From: Aalborg-AAW-1 sp964458335
GTDB taxonomy: Bacteria > Patescibacteriota > Gracilibacteria > Absconditabacterales > Absconditicoccaceae
Assembly: GCA_964458335.1 (NCBI GenBank)
Contig: CAYWIJ010000015.1
Coordinates: 1-27,834, forward strand
Direction of reading: 5' to 3'
DNA length: 27,834 nt
Below the pieces are notes generated by a model. The model was given only the letters and a program-made list of their open reading frames with translations, was not told where the DNA came from and made no database searches. The stretch's first letter is position 1; each line of letters opens with the position of its first letter. The translations under genes and the position numbers were made by a program. Below, in pieces: positions 18,438 to 27,167 of the stretch.

Positions 18438-20903
18438 ATGTCATTTATTGAATTTATTAGTATAGTTGTATGATTAGCTCTTATAGGATGAGTAATTTTT
18501 TTCTGATATGTATGGATGATAAGAGTTTTACAAAGAAAAAGAAGATATGCACAAGCCAAAAAACTTAAATTTCTGAGTGTAAAAATTCCAAAGATTGCGG
18601 CTAAAAATAGTGGAGATATAGAAGTGACTGATCATATTCAAGATATGAAACAAAATATACAGCTAATGAATCAAATTTATAAAAACTTTTATGCCTTATA
18701 TAGTAATACATTTGAGGCAAAAAAATATGGACAAGATTATATTTCTATTGAACTTTATATTGAGAAAGAAAGTATCAAACTTCTATTAGCTGTGCCAGAA
18801 TATTTCGTAGAGAATATAGAGAAGATGATCCCCTCATTCTATCCAGGGGCAGTAGTAGATCCAATGTCAGAACCACAATTTTTGGAAGCTGGTAAATACG
18901 TATGATGATGAGAGATAGTATTAAAAAAAGCATCTGAATATCCTATTAAAACGTATGAATCTTTTGAAGCAGATCCTATGGATAGTTTGCTCTCTGCTTA
19001 TAGTAAAGTAGAATCAGATGATAAGCTCTCGTTACAAATTTTGATATCTCCTATAGAGATTGGTCATCTTAAAAAAATGAGAAAAAAGATTGATGGTATC
19101 AAAGAATGAAAGAAGACAGGATTTATGAATAAGTTGAAAGATATTTGGAAAAATATTATGAAATGAGCACAATGAGATAAAAAGGAAGATAAGAACCATG
19201 AATTTTCTAGTCAACAAATGACTGATCTTGATAAGAAAGCAGAAGATGAACTGTTTGATGTAAAGATAAAAATTTTAGCTACCTCTCCACTTCCTGAAAG
19301 ACCAGACCGTATTGTGGAGGATGTAACAAGATCATTGTTTCAATATAATTATATTGGATTAAATAGTTTTGTATTTAAGAAACCAGTTGTATTGAGCGAT
19401 TTTGTAAAATCATTTGTATTGAGATCATTCTTTACGAAATATTCAATATGGAAATCACTAAAACGCTATAATGAAAGACAAATCTTAAATATTAAGGAAC
19501 TTTCAACCCTTCTCCATTTTCCAAATTCCAAATTTAATCGTAATCCTCGTCTGAGACGACAAACTTTTAAGATAGTTCCAGCACCTGATAATATCCCTAC
19601 AGAGGGCATTATTTTGTGACATAACATTTATGGTTGAGTTAAAAAAGAAATTAGAATTTCACCAATAGATAGATTTAGACATTTCTATATTATTGGACAA
19701 ACAGGTACGGGTAAATCTACTGCACTTCTTACTATGGCACAGCAAGATATTCCATTAGGTAATGGATTTTGTCTGATAGATCCTCATGGAGATTTGTGTG
19801 AGCATATCTTGAAATATATTCCTAAGGAGAGAATTGAAGATTTAATATATTTTGATTTTGCAAATACGGATTATCCGATTGGATTCAATGCATTTGAAGC
19901 AGATACAGAGGATGAAAGAGATATCGTGACGAATGATATTACGGAGATGTTTGTAAATATGTATGGACATGAAATTTTCTGACCTCGTATTCAGGACTAC
20001 TTCCGTAATGCATCATTTTTGCTGATGGAACAACCTGATGGTGGTACACTTCCTGAGATTATGAGATTGTTTACCGATGAGGCATTTTTGGATAGTAAGC
20101 TCCGTCATCTCCAGAATCCTGTCATTCGTGCTCGATGGACGAAAACCTATAAATCAATGGGTGATAGAGAGAAAGCTGAGATCATTCCGTTCTTACAAGC
20201 AAAATTCTGACCCTTTACTACGTGAGTCTACGTTCGTAACGTGATTGGACAACCAAAGTCAGGATTCAAATTTTTTGAAGCAATGAATCAGAAAAAAATT
20301 ATTCTCTGTAATCTCTCGAAAGGTTTGACAGGAGAAATAAATTCGCAACTTATCTGACGTATGTTCGCTATGCAAATCAAGCTTGCAGCACTGAAGAGAG
20401 CATCAATTGTAGAAGAAGAGAGAGTTCCATTCTTCCTCTATGTGGATGAGTTCCAAAATTATGTCTCACAGTCGTTTGAGTCAGTACTTTCGGAAGCACG
20501 TAAGTATAAGTTAGGACTGTGTATTGCCCACCAGTATATTGAACAACTCAAGAATTCAGGTTTATGAGGAAGCGTAGATTTGTCGAAACCAATCTTTGGT
20601 AATGTGGGTAATCAACTTTATTATAAAGTCGGACCAGAAGATGCTGAATTTTTGGAAAAGAATGTAAGTCCTGAATTTAATAAACAAGATATGGTAAGTA
20701 TTGATGCTCGTAAAGGAGTGTTAACTATGTCTGTAAATGGACAACCAACGAGACCATTCTCTATCAATATGTTAAACCCACATTTAACTACACCAATCAA
20801 TACTCCAGAGAAAGTAGCAATCATCAAACAAATTTCAGCCCTGAAACGAGGGACGAAAAGAGAACTAGTAGATAAAGAAATATTTTATAGGGTAGGAGTG
20901 TAG
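18438..20903 (+). CDS. VirD4/TraD/HerA-like membrane ATPase, second paralog
   Basis: An 821-residue protein starting 22 bases after the first ATPase. One N-terminal membrane helix (IVVGLALIGGVIFFGYVW, three Gly from TGA) replaces the longer N-terminus of its neighbour. The middle domain is followed by Walker A IGQTGTGKS (Gly420-Ser427), LIDPHGDLCEHILKYIP, Walker B LYVDEFQNY (Asp670, Glu671), ESVLSEARKYKLGLCIAHQY and a C-terminal domain aligning with the first protein to the end. Three TGA in a row (18903-18911) read GGG. The shared motor region is very similar between the two proteins, while the membrane-proximal domains differ. They could form a hetero-oligomeric motor or serve different channels. 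No partner genes are adjacent except lspA. Confidence 0.85.
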
Positions 20904-20996
20904 GGAAGTTATAGATTGTGAATGATAGTTCTAAATTGATGAGAATGTATATAGATTACTAAGCTATCCTTAATAATATTTTATTCTATAGATACT

Positions 20997-21437
20997 ATGA
21001 CAGTAACAAACAAACAAACAATCGCTCAAGATATTCTGACGGTTATTGTCTTGATATGACTTGATCTGGTCAGCAAATATCTTTTTTTCAATCAAAGGAT
21101 ATGAGCAGATACTTTTTTTTTAGAACCAGCTATGAATAGAGGAATTTCTTTTTCTATGGATATGTCATTATCATTGGTCATTATGATGACGGTAATTGCT
21201 TTAGGTCTTTTTAGTTTTATGTATATCAAAAAAATTTTTCCAAATATTATTTTGATTTTACTGATAGCTGGTACAATGGGTAATCTCTATGATAGAATAG
21301 TATATGATGGAGTGAGAGATTTTTTTGTTATACCTCATTGGTTTATCTGTAATGGTGCTGATATCTTCTTGTTTTTTGGTATGATTTGGGCTTGTGTCTA
21401 CCTTCTTGTAATAGATAAGAACAAAAAGAGTTATTAG
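20997..21437 (+). CDS. lspA: lipoprotein signal peptidase
   Basis: A 146-residue signal peptidase II, which cuts the signal peptide off diacylated prolipoproteins after Lgt has acted. Motifs in order: GLDLVSKYLFF (D..tK block, Gly as TGA), NRGISF (the N.G.aF block), GTMGNLYDRI with the first catalytic Asp, VYDGVRDFF, and CNGADIFLFFGM with the second catalytic Asp (usually N-x-AD). Four hydrophobic segments fit the known fold. It lies 93 bases after the ATPase pair, so could be transcribed with it; I see no terminator between. Confidence 0.9.
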
Positions 21438-21518
21438 ATGTTAGCTATTGTATTGTTGGATTACGGATTGCGAATAGTAGGCGTCATCTTGACGAAGAAA
21501 TAATCTCCTGTCATACGT
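21432..21518. repeat. dispersed repeat, GGATTACG type, after lspA
   Basis: TTATTAGATGTTAGCTATTG, then GTTGGATTACGGATTGCGAA and TAGTAGGCGTCATC, with a second half GACGAAGAAATAATCTCCTG TCAT. It shares GGATTGCGAATAGTA with the copy at 9165 and GTTGGATTACG with that at 22337. The lspA stop codon lies within its left edge. Confidence 0.6.
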
Positions 21519-21582
21519 TCAGATTTAACTATGCATTACTATTGATTGACTATAGAGATTTTTCCTCGTACCTATCAAAAAA

Positions 21583-21612
21583 ACTAGCAATCTGACTGCT
21601 AGTCTTTTTTTT
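21583..21612. terminator. bidirectional terminator between lspA and the aquaporin gene
   Basis: ACTAGCA / TGCTAGT with a 7-nt loop; eight T on the plus side and seven on the minus side. It serves the convergent lspA (plus) and aquaporin (minus) genes. Confidence 0.85.
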
Positions 21613-21632
21613 GAATTTGAAAGAGGGAAATA

Positions 21633-22259
21633 TTACTTGTTGTTGACCGCATTGTATCGAAGAGATGCTAATGCTCCACCACCAAAACAACCGATGATAT
21701 ATACCCAGATTGATGCAATAGATGATCCTCCTTGGATAGCATCAAAAAGTTGTGGTCCAAATGCTACAGCAGGATTGAATGCTCCTCCAGAAATCCCTCA
21801 TACAGCAAATGCTCCTACCATAACAGTAAATCAAATAGCTAATCCATAATAAGAATTTCCTTCAGTTGTTTTTGTTGCTGCAACATTTAGTACTACATAG
21901 ACGAGAGCAAAAGTGAAAATAATTTCTGCCAAGATAGCGATTCGAGAGGTAGCAGTAGGCTCTATAACTAATGATTGTCCTACGAGAAGATAGCTTATCC
22001 AAGAAGCTAAGAATGCTCCTATAAGTTGCGCTAGGATATATCCTCCTGCTTTATTCCAACTGATTTTATCAGAAAGGGCAAGTCATACTGTTACTGCTGG
22101 ATTGTAATGTGCGCCAGAGATGTGACCACCTGCATAGACCATAACCATAAGAATAGCTCAGATCGCTAATGGTGCAAATTCACTAGCTTGAGCAACCACA
22201 AGTCAAATAACCAATACGAGAAAAAATGTTCATAATGCTTCGGTAACATAATTTTTCAT
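21633..22259 (-). CDS. aquaporin / MIP-family channel
   Basis: A 208-residue membrane channel. Six hydrophobic helices and both half-helix signatures are present: EALGTFFLVL in helix 1, SGAHYNPAVTVG (Asn53) and SGGAFNPAVAFGP (Asn162). Seven or so TGA codons are Gly, including the helix-packing Gly of EALGTF. It moves water or small neutral solutes across the membrane. The residue after the second NPA is Val, whereas classical aquaporins and glycerol facilitators carry the selectivity-filter Arg there, so the solute is uncertain. It has its own promoter and a bidirectional terminator. Confidence 0.93.
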
Positions 22260-22300
22260 GATGTCTTGCAAAAAGAGATAAAAACCACTATTCTGACTAA

Positions 22301-22328
22301 GGTATAAAAGTTTGATATAGTATTGCAA
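22301..22328 (-). promoter_or_regulatory. promoter of the aquaporin gene
   Basis: On the minus strand TTGCAA (22328-22323), 16 bases, TATACC (22306-22301), 41 bases before the ATG at 22259. Confidence 0.45.
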
Positions 22329-22336
22329 GGGGAAGT

Positions 22337-22510
22337 TAGTTATTAGGAGATTGTTGGATTACGAATTACGAATATCAAGTGTCATCCTGCTTTAACGCGA
22401 GGAACGAGTGGACGAAGGAAGCCCTCTACGGGGATAAAGATCCAGTTAATAAATAATTTTCTGTTCTTGATTATGGATTCTTCATCCTCGTATCTTGTCT
22501 TCAGAATGAC
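22337..22510. repeat. composite repeat between aquaporin and sufS
   Basis: A GGATTACG-type unit (TTAGTTATTAGGAGATTG, then GTTGGATTACGAATTACGAA) is joined to an element bounded by GTGTCATCCTGC (22380 on) and CAGAATGAC (22502-22510). The latter contains AACGCGAGGAACGAGTGGAC, a relative of the GCGAGGAACGAAG core at 3900. The 280-base intergenic space holds nothing else apart from the aquaporin promoter. Confidence 0.6.
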
Positions 22511-22541
22511 AAATCTTTCGTTATATCTTTATATATTATAA

Positions 22542-23747
22542 ATGTTTATGTGAATAATTAGAGAACAATTCCCAATTTTCCAAAATAATCCTGATCTAGT
22601 CTATCTAGATAATGCTTCTACGACCCAAAAGCCTCAGCTTGTGATCGATACGATGAATAACTATATCACTCATGATTATGCAAATATCCATAGAGGACAA
22701 TATAGATTAGCAGAGCAGTCGGAACTATCTTATATGCAAAGTAAAAAATCTGTCGCTGATTTGATATCAGTTGATTTTCGTGAGATAATATATACATATA
22801 ATGCTACTCATGCATCCAATATTTTGGCACAATCTTTGGTATATTCTTATGGATTGAAACAGTGAGATGTAGTGCTTATTGGTATGCGAGATCATCATGC
22901 AACGATAGTTCCTTGGCAATTATTGAGTAAACAATTTGGATTTGAAATACAATTTATTGCCCTTGATAAGGAAACTGGAGAGATTGATTGGAATGCTTTG
23001 GAATCACAACTTTATGATAATAATATTAGAGTAGTTATCTGTAGTCAGATCTCGAATGTTACATGAAAAATTTATGATATAAAAAAAATACATGATTGTC
23101 TGTCAGATAATATCTTTTTTGCGGTGGACGGATCACAGGCAGTACCACACTTTGAGGTAAAAGTATCAGAATTGTGATGTGATGCATATTTTTTTACTGG
23201 ACACAAAATGATGGGACCTACGGGTATTGGTATCTTATGGATAGAGAAAAATCAATCAAGAAATCTTAACACAATTCAGTGATGATGAGGTATCATAGAA
23301 GATGTGACGACGACATGATGTACCCTCATTCGTACAGCAGATAAGTTTGAGCCAGGAACTCCGAATTTAATAGGAGCTATAGGATTATGAGCTGCTTGTG
23401 AGTTCTATAAACAATACAATATATATGATAATATAGAAAAAAATCATATCATGATCAACGCTATTTACAAAAAGCTTTTAGACCATATTTGATATGATAA
23501 AGTAGTGTGATGATGGAATGATGATGGTATTGGTATTCTCTCTCTGAATCTTCCGAATTATCACGAGATAGGTGAAAAATTGGGTGAACAAAATATCTGT
23601 GTAAGGGTATGATGACATTGTGCTCATATTTTGTTATCTCATTTTGGGATAGATCATGGAGTAGTGAGAATATCTCCTTTTGCCTATACGACTGAAGAGG
23701 ATATGCAGAAGATGGCTGAGGAAGTTATAAGGTTTGTAAAGTTATAA
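22542..23747 (+). CDS. sufS: SufS-type cysteine desulfurase
   Basis: A 401-residue PLP enzyme (class V aminotransferase fold) that takes sulfur from cysteine for Fe-S clusters or tRNA thiolation. Motifs: YLDNASTTQKP, ANIHRG, HHATIVPWQ, QISNVTGKIYDI, VDGSQAVPHF, then FFTGHKMMGPTGIG with the PLP lysine at 222, FEPGTPN, and VGGHCAHILL with catalytic Cys360. About 14 glycines are TGA, including three in a row where SufS has its GGG loop. No other suf or isc gene is in the window. The second ATG (22548) is an equally good start. Convergent with the amine oxidase gene, 26 bases apart. Confidence 0.92.
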
Positions 23748-23773
23748 AGTTTGTAGGGTTGCTGAAATGTTAA

Positions 23774-25078
23774 TTATTTTTTTCTTTGTGAATGTAGTAT
23801 TTCCTTTGCTGCTTTATATCATGAAGTGATAGCACCATTCATAAATCATTGATACCATAAAGATGTATGTTCTCAACAAAATGAGATATTTCCTTCTCTT
23901 TTTTGTAGTATTTTAATTCATTGTACGAATGTTCATGGATAAAATACTGCATATGCTCCATGAATATCCTGATCTTCTCCCCAGTGATATCTATAAAATT
24001 TACTATCACAGTGATCTATGATTCATAATGATTGTTCAACTTCTTTTTTGATTTCTTTATCCTGTAGTGATGATAATATCATAGCTCTTTCTCATGTAGT
24101 ATATACTCATACTAATTGTTTTCAGTGATTTTGTTGATTATATTGTCCATATCAAGCATCATATATTGTATGAAGTAGCCCATTATTACATATTCATTTT
24201 CATTGTATCATACTTCATTTGTTGAAAATTGATCACCATTTCATGATGTTTCCATTGCTAATACTATGAATGTAATTTTGTTTTTTTAATGATAAGAGAT
24301 TGTTTCGGTTAATGAGACTCATTGCTTTTGTAGGAAGAGATGAAATTATATATTTTGATTTGTATATATGTCATATATTTGTACACATAGAGTATGTTTT
24401 GTTCTTTTGAGATATATTTAGAACTTTAGTATTTTTCATTATTGTGATATTTCTTTCTTTTAATAATCTATAGAGAGCTTGGATAAGTGATTCATTGCCT
24501 CCCTGTATTTTGAAATCCATACCATCAGTTTCTTCTCACTGTAGTGTGTCGATAATGAATTTACTTGCTGATACTGTCTTCATATTTGATCCATATTCAT
24601 TACTATTGAGTATATCTTCTATATTCAAATCATTTTGATTGTTCTTAAAAATATGTAAAAATAAATCTTCAATTGATCGATGATCATAGTCAAGTATCTT
24701 TTTATCCTTAAAAGATGTAAACTGCTGTAAGAAATCTTGCAAAGCCGATTGATTGTATTTTGATATTGATCTTGTTGAATATTTGTGTCTATGATCATTT
24801 ACTTGTATAGCAAAGTTTTGATCGTGTTTTATAAGTTCTAGTCAGAATCTTTTACATAATTTGAGCAATGCTTTATGGTTTTTGCCGATCCATTCAGCTC
24901 AAATTTCTGCAAATAATTCGTTCCCCATATCTTGAGAATGTACTCTTCCTCATATTCTGTCTTTAGCTTCTATGATACATAAGGATAGATTGGGCTTTCT
25001 ATCAGATAAGTATAAAGCGGAACTCAATCCTGCAAGTCCTCATCATAATATAATAATATCAAATGATGCTCATTTCAT
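23774..25078 (-). CDS. flavin-containing amine oxidase family protein
   Basis: A 434-residue FAD enzyme. The N-terminal dinucleotide fold reads FDIIILGGGLAGLSSALYLS (Gly12, 13, 14 and 17), then CIIEAKDRIGGRVHS, the E...GGR signature of the monoamine/polyamine oxidase and phytoene desaturase superfamily. FKIQGGNESLIQALYRLL and the C-terminal GEHTSLWYQGFMNGAITSGY match the FAD-binding end of amine oxidases. It should oxidise an amine or a related C-N or C-C bond; the substrate cannot be inferred. About 22 TGA codons, more than half of its glycines, give it the highest recoding density in the window; the standard code leaves only one fragment of 68 residues. Start ATG 25078 gives the Rossmann fold at once. 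Confidence 0.88.
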
Positions 25079-25125
25079 AATTAGTTGTAAAAATATAATA
25101 AAAAAATAATCTGTTTTTCTAATTT

Positions 25126-25167
25126 TACAAAAATCGGAGATTTTCTCTTGAGAAAATCTCCGATTTC
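25126..25167 (-). terminator. strong hairpin, minus-side terminator with no obvious gene
   Basis: A perfect 17-bp inverted repeat, AAATCGGAGATTTTCTC (25132-25148) and its complement (25151-25167). The T run follows on the minus strand. Upstream on that strand there is no gene before the tRNA and rpsO, which lie on plus. It may block antisense transcription from entering the amine oxidase gene. Confidence 0.6.
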
Positions 25168-25208
25168 ATATCTATATATTATTTTCTTTGAAGAGTAGTT
25201 ATTTCTCC

Positions 25209-25237
25209 TTGAAATTTGAAACTAAAATCAGTATAAA
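25209..25237 (+). promoter_or_regulatory. promoter of the tRNA-Arg gene
   Basis: TTGAAA (25209-25214), 17 bases, TATAAA (25232-25237), 18 bases before the first base of the mature tRNA. It may also serve rpsO. Confidence 0.65.
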
Positions 25238-25255
25238 TAATCTTGAGTTTTGTGT

Positions 25256-25327
25256 GCTCTTGTAGTTTAATGGATAGAACGACCCTCTCCTAAGGGGTAA
25301 GTACAGGTTCGATTCCTGTCAGGGGTA
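25256..25327 (+). tRNA. tRNA-Arg, anticodon CCU
   Basis: A 72-nt cloverleaf: acceptor GCTCTTG / CAGGGGT (three G-U pairs) with discriminator A, D stem GTTT / GAAC, anticodon stem ACCCT / GGGGT with loop CTCCTAA (anticodon CCT), and T arm ACAGG-TTCGATT-CCTGT. CCA is not encoded. It resembles tRNA-Arg(CCU) of other bacteria and reads AGG. The tRNA-Gly(UCA) needed for the code is not in this window. Confidence 0.93.
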
Positions 25328-25493
25328 AATTCCTGACAACAATTATAACTTGTTTAGGAATCACAATCTCAAAATTCTCTACTACTATAGACAAGGTTTT
25401 ATTGCTTTGTGTATCTTCCGTATTCGTACGTGATGAGTGGTATACTGCCTTGATATTTGTCAGGGATATTTTATTTTTATATGTATTATTTGT

Positions 25494-25805
25494 ATGGCTG
25501 AAGAAAAGAAAACTACAAAAAAACCAGTAGCTAAAAAAGCAACTGCTAAAAAAGAAACTGGTGATCAAGCAGTTTGGTATCAAAGACATGAATTGGATAC
25601 AGGATCTCCTGAATATCAAATCAATCTTATGACTACTAAAATTACTGATCTTCAAGAACACTTAAAAGCTAATCACAAAGATTTCGATGCAAAAAGATCT
25701 CTTCTAAGATTAGTTGCTAAAAGAAGAACGTTCTTGAGATATCTGAAAGATAATAGTCTAGAGACGTATCTTACTGTTTCTAAAAAGACAGGACTGAAAG
25801 TGTAG
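25494..25805 (+). CDS. rpsO: 30S ribosomal protein S15
   Basis: A 103-residue uS15. The conserved body is complete: ELDTGSPEYQINLMTTKITD, LKANHKDFDAKRSLLRLVAK, RRTFLRYLKDNSLETYL. It binds the central domain of 16S rRNA early in 30S assembly. A Lys- and Ala-rich N-terminal extension of about 20 residues (KKTTKKPVAKKATAKK) precedes it. I chose ATG 25494; the frame is open further upstream but not protein-like. It contains no TGA codon, unlike most of its neighbours. The 166 bases between the tRNA and this gene show no certain signal. Confidence 0.95.
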   Translation: MAEEKKTTKKPVAKKATAKKETGDQAVWYQRHELDTGSPEYQINLMTTKITDLQEHLKANHKDFDAKRSLLRLVAKRRTFLRYLKDNSLETYLTVSKKTGLKV

Positions 25806-25893
25806 TCTCTATATAAATAACTTTCATATCTTTAGGTAAATGTGCTTAAACTATGAAAATTCTTATTTTATTCTTTAATTATTTTATTATTTA

Positions 25894-26985
25894 ATGGCTA
25901 AAAAGACTGAAGACCAATTGTTACAGAATATTCCTGTACTCAAAGAAGGTCAAAAGCTACAAGGAGTTGTAGTTAAGAGAATTGAAACTGGTGTATTGGT
26001 AGATTGTGCTGATGGTGCGATTACTGCAATTATCCTTCAAAAAGAAATGAGAGATCTTCTGAGAGGAGGTGTTGATCTTTCTGTAGGAGCTAAAGTAGAA
26101 GCTGAACTTATCAATCCTACTATCAGACATAAGGAAGGATACTATATCATCTCTGTAACGAAACTTCTCCAAATCGATGTATGGAAAAATATCCTTTCTA
26201 AAATCGAAACAAACGAAATCTTTACAGTTGTTCCAACAGAAGCAAATCTTGGAGGACTTCTCGTGGATATGCACGGTATCAAAGGATTTATCCCACTTTC
26301 TCAACTTGCACCAATTCATTACCCTAGAGTGGAAGACGGTGATCAAGAACAAATCTTTGATAAACTTCTCGAACTTATTGGTAAAGAGTTTAGTGTAAGA
26401 GCTATCTCAGTAGATGAAGAAGAGAAGAGAGTTATCCTTTCTGAAAGAGAAGCATTGAAAGAAGAAACAGAGAAAATTCTGGAAGAAATTGAAGTTGGAA
26501 AATCATATGATGGAATTGTGAGTGGTGTTTCAAGTTATGGATTATTCGTGACTCTCGGAGGATCTGTGGAAGGACTTGTCCATATCTCAGAACTTACCTT
26601 TGGACACGTGGCTCACATCAGCAAACTTGCGAAGATTGGTGATCCATTTGAAGTGAAAGTGATCGGACTTGAAAACGGAAAAATCTCACTGTCGAGAAAA
26701 CAACTCAAAGGAGATCCATGGGAATACATTCCAAAGAACTTCAAGATTGGAGACATTATCGAAGGAGAAATCGTGAGATTCGTTCCTTATGGAGTATTTA
26801 TGAGAATCTATGATGATATCAATGGACTTATCCACTTGAGTGAACTGTCAAAGAAAAGCCAAGTGAAGATCGGACAGATGGTACAAGCTAAACTTATCCT
26901 TTTGGACCCTAGAGCAAGAAAAATTGGACTTAGTATGAAAGCTCTTGAAACTCCAGCTGAAGGAGAAGAAAAGAAAGCAGAATAA
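25894..26985 (+). CDS. rpsA: S1-domain RNA-binding protein (ribosomal protein S1 type)
   Basis: A 363-residue protein of four S1 (OB-fold) domains: about 17-92 (GQKLQGVVVKRIETGVLVDC), 105-190 (GLLVDMHGIKGFIPLSQL ... VILSERE), 203-271 (GIVSGVSSYGLFV ... GLVHISEL ... ISLSRKQ) and 286-353 (GEIVRFVPYGVFMRI ... GLIHLSEL ... IGLSMKA). Domains 3 and 4 are the most canonical. E. coli S1 has six domains; four is common in other phyla. It probably helps mRNAs load on the 30S subunit, fitting a genome where few start codons have a visible Shine-Dalgarno sequence. All of its roughly 33 glycines are GGN codons and none is TGA. Confidence 0.9.
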   Translation: MAKKTEDQLLQNIPVLKEGQKLQGVVVKRIETGVLVDCADGAITAIILQKEMRDLLRGGVDLSVGAKVEAELINPTIRHKEGYYIISVTKLLQIDVWKNILSKIETNEIFTVVPTEANLGGLLVDMHGIKGFIPLSQLAPIHYPRVEDGDQEQIFDKLLELIGKEFSVRAISVDEEEKRVILSEREALKEETEKILEEIEVGKSYDGIVSGVSSYGLFVTLGGSVEGLVHISELTFGHVAHISKLAKIGDPFEVKVIGLENGKISLSRKQLKGDPWEYIPKNFKIGDIIEGEIVRFVPYGVFMRIYDDINGLIHLSELSKKSQVKIGQMVQAKLILLDPRARKIGLSMKALETPAEGEEKKAE

Positions 26986-27007
26986 TAATTCATTGTTCTC
27001 TATACAT

Positions 27008-27040
27008 AATCCTTATGACAGATATGTTGTAGGGATTTTT
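27008..27040 (+). terminator. terminator after the S1-domain gene
   Basis: AATCCTTA (27008-27015) pairs with TAGGGATT (27030-27037), one G-U, followed by a five-T run. Confidence 0.5.
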
Positions 27041-27108
27041 ATAACAATATTTTTCTATATAATGTAAAGCGAAAGTGATGATGTGAAGATAAATTACTAT
27101 AAAATGGC

Positions 27109-27137
27109 TTGAAATCAAAAAAAAAAAAAGTTATAAT
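27109..27137 (+). promoter_or_regulatory. promoter with a 13-A spacer tract, upstream of the surface protein gene
   Basis: TTGAAA (27109-27114), a 17-bp spacer made of TC, thirteen A (27117-27129) and GT, then a perfect TATAAT (27132-27137). Transcription would start near 27144, about 24 bases before the ATG. A homopolymer of this length between the two hexamers is prone to slipped-strand length change, and each change alters the spacer from its optimal 17. Confidence 0.75.
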
Positions 27138-27167
27138 TTTCGTGGATATAATTTTATATTTTTGGTA

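Noticed and set aside
10978..25078. Many apparent pseudogenes broken by in-frame TGA
   Set aside because: All rejoin under code 25 with TGA on glycine positions; none needs a disruption.
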